A stretch of 64,000 bases of DNA, from NCBI GenBank assembly GCA_023431345.1, contig JAEYWK010000199.1, forward strand, positions 9,829 to 73,828, written 5' to 3'. The position numbers were made by a program, and so were the translations under genes. Shown piece by piece: positions 61,938 through 64,000 of this stretch. The number at the start of each line of letters is the position of its first letter. The first letter of the stretch is position 1. Under the pieces are notes generated by a model. That model saw only the letters and a list, made by a program, of their open reading frames with translations. It was not told the origin of the DNA and did not search any database. Source of the DNA: Pseudomonadota bacterium (GTDB lineage: Bacteria; Myxococcota_A; Polyangia; Polyangiales; Polyangiaceae).

Positions 61938-62609
61938 ATGTGGTCGCCCGTTGCCCTCCAGTCCGTCCCCTCCGCCCCCGCCACCGTCGCCGTCGCGGCG
62001 CTCCCCAGCACCTCGCCCAGCGGTTGGTCGGAGACGGAGCTGCTGGATCGCTTGCTGAGCCGTGACGCCGCAGCTTGGCGCGAGCTGAACCAGCGCTACG
62101 CGCGGCTCGTGACGAGCTGCATTCAGCGCGTCGTCGCGCGCTTCGCCAGGCGCGTGAGCGCGGACGCGGTCGAGGAGATCTACGCTACCTTCTCGCTCAA
62201 GCTCCTGGCGAACGACATGCACAAGCTGCGCAGCTTCGAGCCGAGCCGCGGGAACAAGCTCGGCACCTGGCTGGGCATGCTGGCCACGCACTCTGCCTAC
62301 GACTACCTGCGCAGCGTGCGTCGCGAGCCGAGCTCGGTTTGCTTGACCGAGGCCGAGACCCTGACGAGCGACCACCAAGATCCCTGCGAGACGGCGATGC
62401 TGAGCGAGCGCGCGCAGCTGGTGCAGAGCCTGCTGGCCGATTTCAGCGACAAGGACCGCCAGTTCGTCACGCTGTACTACCAAGACGGCCTGAGCCCCGA
62501 ACACGTGGCCGAGCGCTTGGGCATCAGCGTGAAGACGGTGTACTCCAAGAAGCACAAGATCCAGGCGAAGCTGAGCGCGATCGTCGGGGTTCCGGCGGAG
62601 GTCGCCTGA
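61938..62609 (+). CDS. ECF-like RNA polymerase sigma factor
   Basis: 223 aa. The ATG at 61938 has AAAGGAG seven bases upstream and is preferred to a GTG at 61905. Region 2: LSRDAAAWRELNQRYARLVTSCIQRVV and VEEIYATFSLKLLANDMHKLRSF, GTWLGMLATHSAYDYLRSVRRE. Region 4: LLADFSDKDRQFVTLYYQDGLSPEHVAERLGISVKTVYSKKHKIQAKL. This subtype, with no adjacent anti-sigma gene, is frequent in myxobacteria. The next gene starts 74 bp later and may be its target or partner. Confidence 0.9.
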   Translation: MWSPVALQSVPSAPATVAVAALPSTSPSGWSETELLDRLLSRDAAAWRELNQRYARLVTSCIQRVVARFARRVSADAVEEIYATFSLKLLANDMHKLRSFEPSRGNKLGTWLGMLATHSAYDYLRSVRREPSSVCLTEAETLTSDHQDPCETAMLSERAQLVQSLLADFSDKDRQFVTLYYQDGLSPEHVAERLGISVKTVYSKKHKIQAKLSAIVGVPAEVA

Positions 62610-62683
62610 GCCGAGGCCGGCGCGAACGGCGGCTGACCGCCTTCCGTTTGCGTCGGCGGCGCGGCGCGGGTTAAACCGGCTTG

Positions 62684-64000
62684 GTGCTCGGCCTGCTGCG
62701 CGATTGGCTCGAGACGGCTCCCGCGAGGCGTCTCACCGCGCTCGGCGTTGCCGCCGCTCTGGCCAGCGCGTGTGGTCCCAGCGCCAGCGCCCCACCTGCG
62801 CACGTGATCGCGGCGGGCGGGCCGACGAGCCGCATCGAAGAGCGCTCCCTCGCCGATCGACCACCGCTTTCCATCATCGAGCGCGAGGGGGATCCGGAGA
62901 CGGCCATCGCGCTGTCCTCGCTGGCCTCTGGCTCAGCGGCGCTGCACGCCACTTGGGGTGAAGTGCTCGCTCAGCGCCTGAAGCGGGCCGGCTACGAGAC
63001 GCAGCTCGTCGCCCATGGCCTCGGCTTCGAGCTGGTCTTGCTCGCGGCCACGCCGGACCGCGCCCGCACTGCCGTCGCCAGCCTGCTCCAAGCGCTCACG
63101 CAACCGGTCAGTGAAAGCGAGCTACCGGGCGCCGGTAAGGTCGTACCCGAGGCCGCGCCTAGCGCCGTCGCCGCCTGCTCCGCGGAGCTCGACAGCCGAG
63201 GCCGCGTGGGCGACCTCTCCGAGATCGAGCGCGAACGCATCGCCTCCTTCGCGCGCGACCGCAGCGCGTTCGGCTGCGTAGGCACCGTGCGCGCTACCGC
63301 CGCGGTCGCCGATGCGCTCGCGGCCGGGCCAGATTGGCCTGAGCTCGGTCGCGTTCGCTCCACGCTGCCCGAACGCAGCGCCACGCAAGTCGACAAGGCA
63401 GAGCGCCCCACCCTCAGCGTCGCGTTCAGCGTGGCGGATCCGAACCGCGCGCTCGGCGCCGCGAGCACGCTCGGCGCGGTGAAGCAAGCGCTGGGCATGC
63501 GCCTGGCCGCGCTGGGAAGCGGGCTGCGGCTGCGTCGAGTCGTCGCGACCGCGCACCCCCTCGGGGCATGCTTGCGCATCGACAGTGACGTCGATGCTTC
63601 GCCCCTGCCCGACGCACGCCGGCTCGGCTTCGCGATAGCGCTGATGCAAGAAGAAGCGCGGCGGGCGCTGGCCTCGTCGCGCGACGCGCAGCGGCTCGAA
63701 AATACCGCCATTTCTGCCGCTGACCCGCGAATCGCCGCGCGGGCGGCCGCGTACCGCGCTCTCACCGCGCCGGCGCCGAACGCACTCGACGCCGAGCTCG
63801 TGGCGCTCTCGACCCCCGAGGGCGCGCTCAGCCCGGCCGCCCTCGACGCAGCCACCGAGCAAGCTCGCTCGAGCAGCGCAGAGCTCGAGCTCAAGGCGCG
63901 CGTCGAAGCGGGTCAACCCGGCGTGTGGGCGCTCGTCGCCACGCCCTGTGCCAGCGCCACGGAACGCGCCGACAGCGCGGGTCACAGCGCCGTCTTGCTC
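62684..64000 (+). CDS. M16-peptidase-like lipoprotein, cut by the window edge
   Basis: 439 codons visible, open at the right edge. An in-frame stop at 62672 leaves only TTG 62681 or GTG 62684 as start. The leader (RRLTALGVAAALASAC) ends in a lipobox. ETAIALSSLASGSAALHATWGEVLAQRLKRAGYETQLVAHGLGFELVLLA followed by DRARTAVASLLQALTQPVSESEL is the pattern of an M16 metallopeptidase domain (given as key stretches). The zinc motif HxxEH is not present in the visible part, so it may be the inactive partner of an M16 pair. Probable periplasmic lipoprotein. Confidence 0.68.
   Translation, partial: MLGLLRDWLETAPARRLTALGVAAALASACGPSASAPPAHVIAAGGPTSRIEERSLADRPPLSIIEREGDPETAIALSSLASGSAALHATWGEVLAQRLKRAGYETQLVAHGLGFELVLLAATPDRARTAVASLLQALTQPVSESELPGAGKVVPEAAPSAVAACSAELDSRGRVGDLSEIERERIASFARDRSAFGCVGTVRATAAVADALAAGPDWPELGRVRSTLPERSATQVDKAERPTLSVAFSVADPNRALGAASTLGAVKQALGMRLAALGSGLRLRRVVATAHPLGACLRIDSDVDASPLPDARRLGFAIALMQEEARRALASSRDAQRLENTAISAADPRIAARAAAYRALTAPAPNALDAELVALSTPEGALSPAALDAATEQARSSSAELELKARVEAGQPGVWALVATPCASATERADSAGHSAVLL

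Overview
The window looks like a chromosomal segment of a myxobacterium (Myxococcota, probably Polyangia). It is GC-rich (well over 65% by eye) and almost fully coding, with many lipoproteins carrying low-complexity linkers, two Ser/Thr kinases of unusual layout, several orphan sigma factors, and gene orders known from this group. I see no rRNA, tRNA, CRISPR array, insertion sequence or prophage. Functional calls rest on reading motifs by eye; no database search was possible.

Layout. 1-6504 (minus): an aromatic amino-acid/nucleotide operon, fmdB-like, pheA-like, hisC, lipoprotein, aroA, cmk, lipoprotein. The aroA and pheA products depart from their families at catalytic positions. 6952-10608 (plus): smc. 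10717-11828 (minus): an ECF-type sigma factor with a small partner. 11965-13932: a diheme cytochrome c and a lamin-tail-domain lipoprotein. 14006-22050: a mutasome locus (imuA, imuB, dnaE2) split by a Ser/Thr kinase gene on the other strand; imuA and dnaE2 each have a LexA-like box. 22213-25713 (plus): an envelope protein, ECF sigma factor, anti-sigma-like membrane protein and a four-repeat Kazal-type lipoprotein. 25962-32292: an exopolysaccharide group (UDP-xylose synthase, a sugar phosphotransferase with an N-terminal MshEN-like domain, a Wzc-like chain-length protein with a broken kinase domain, a WecG/TagA transferase). 32321-36436: a small conserved-looking protein, larE, pnp and rpsO with a clear promoter.

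36531-39165 (minus): Cys-rich lipoprotein, porin and phosphate-binding-like protein, linked by stop/start overlaps. 39350-44497 (plus): DUF2760 protein and two divergent Hsp70s. 44505-47673 (minus): an outer-membrane-like protein and a 5'-nucleotidase-like lipoprotein. 47736-55410 (minus): lptA, rpoN, hpf, ptsN, hprK, rapZ, ptsH, ptsI, a regulatory PTS operon whose distal genes overlap by 4 bp. 55638-64000: a second kinase with its catalytic domain C-terminal to the membrane segments, a GT-C type membrane glycosyltransferase, a PQQ-type propeller protein, a small Fe-S protein, a sigma factor and the start of an M16-peptidase-like lipoprotein.

The strongest leads are the paired active-site changes in aroA and pheA, the LexA-box-flanked split mutasome with an inserted kinase, the MshEN-fused sugar phosphotransferase beside a P-loop-less tyrosine-kinase-like protein, and the DUF2760/Hsp70/Hsp70 module.
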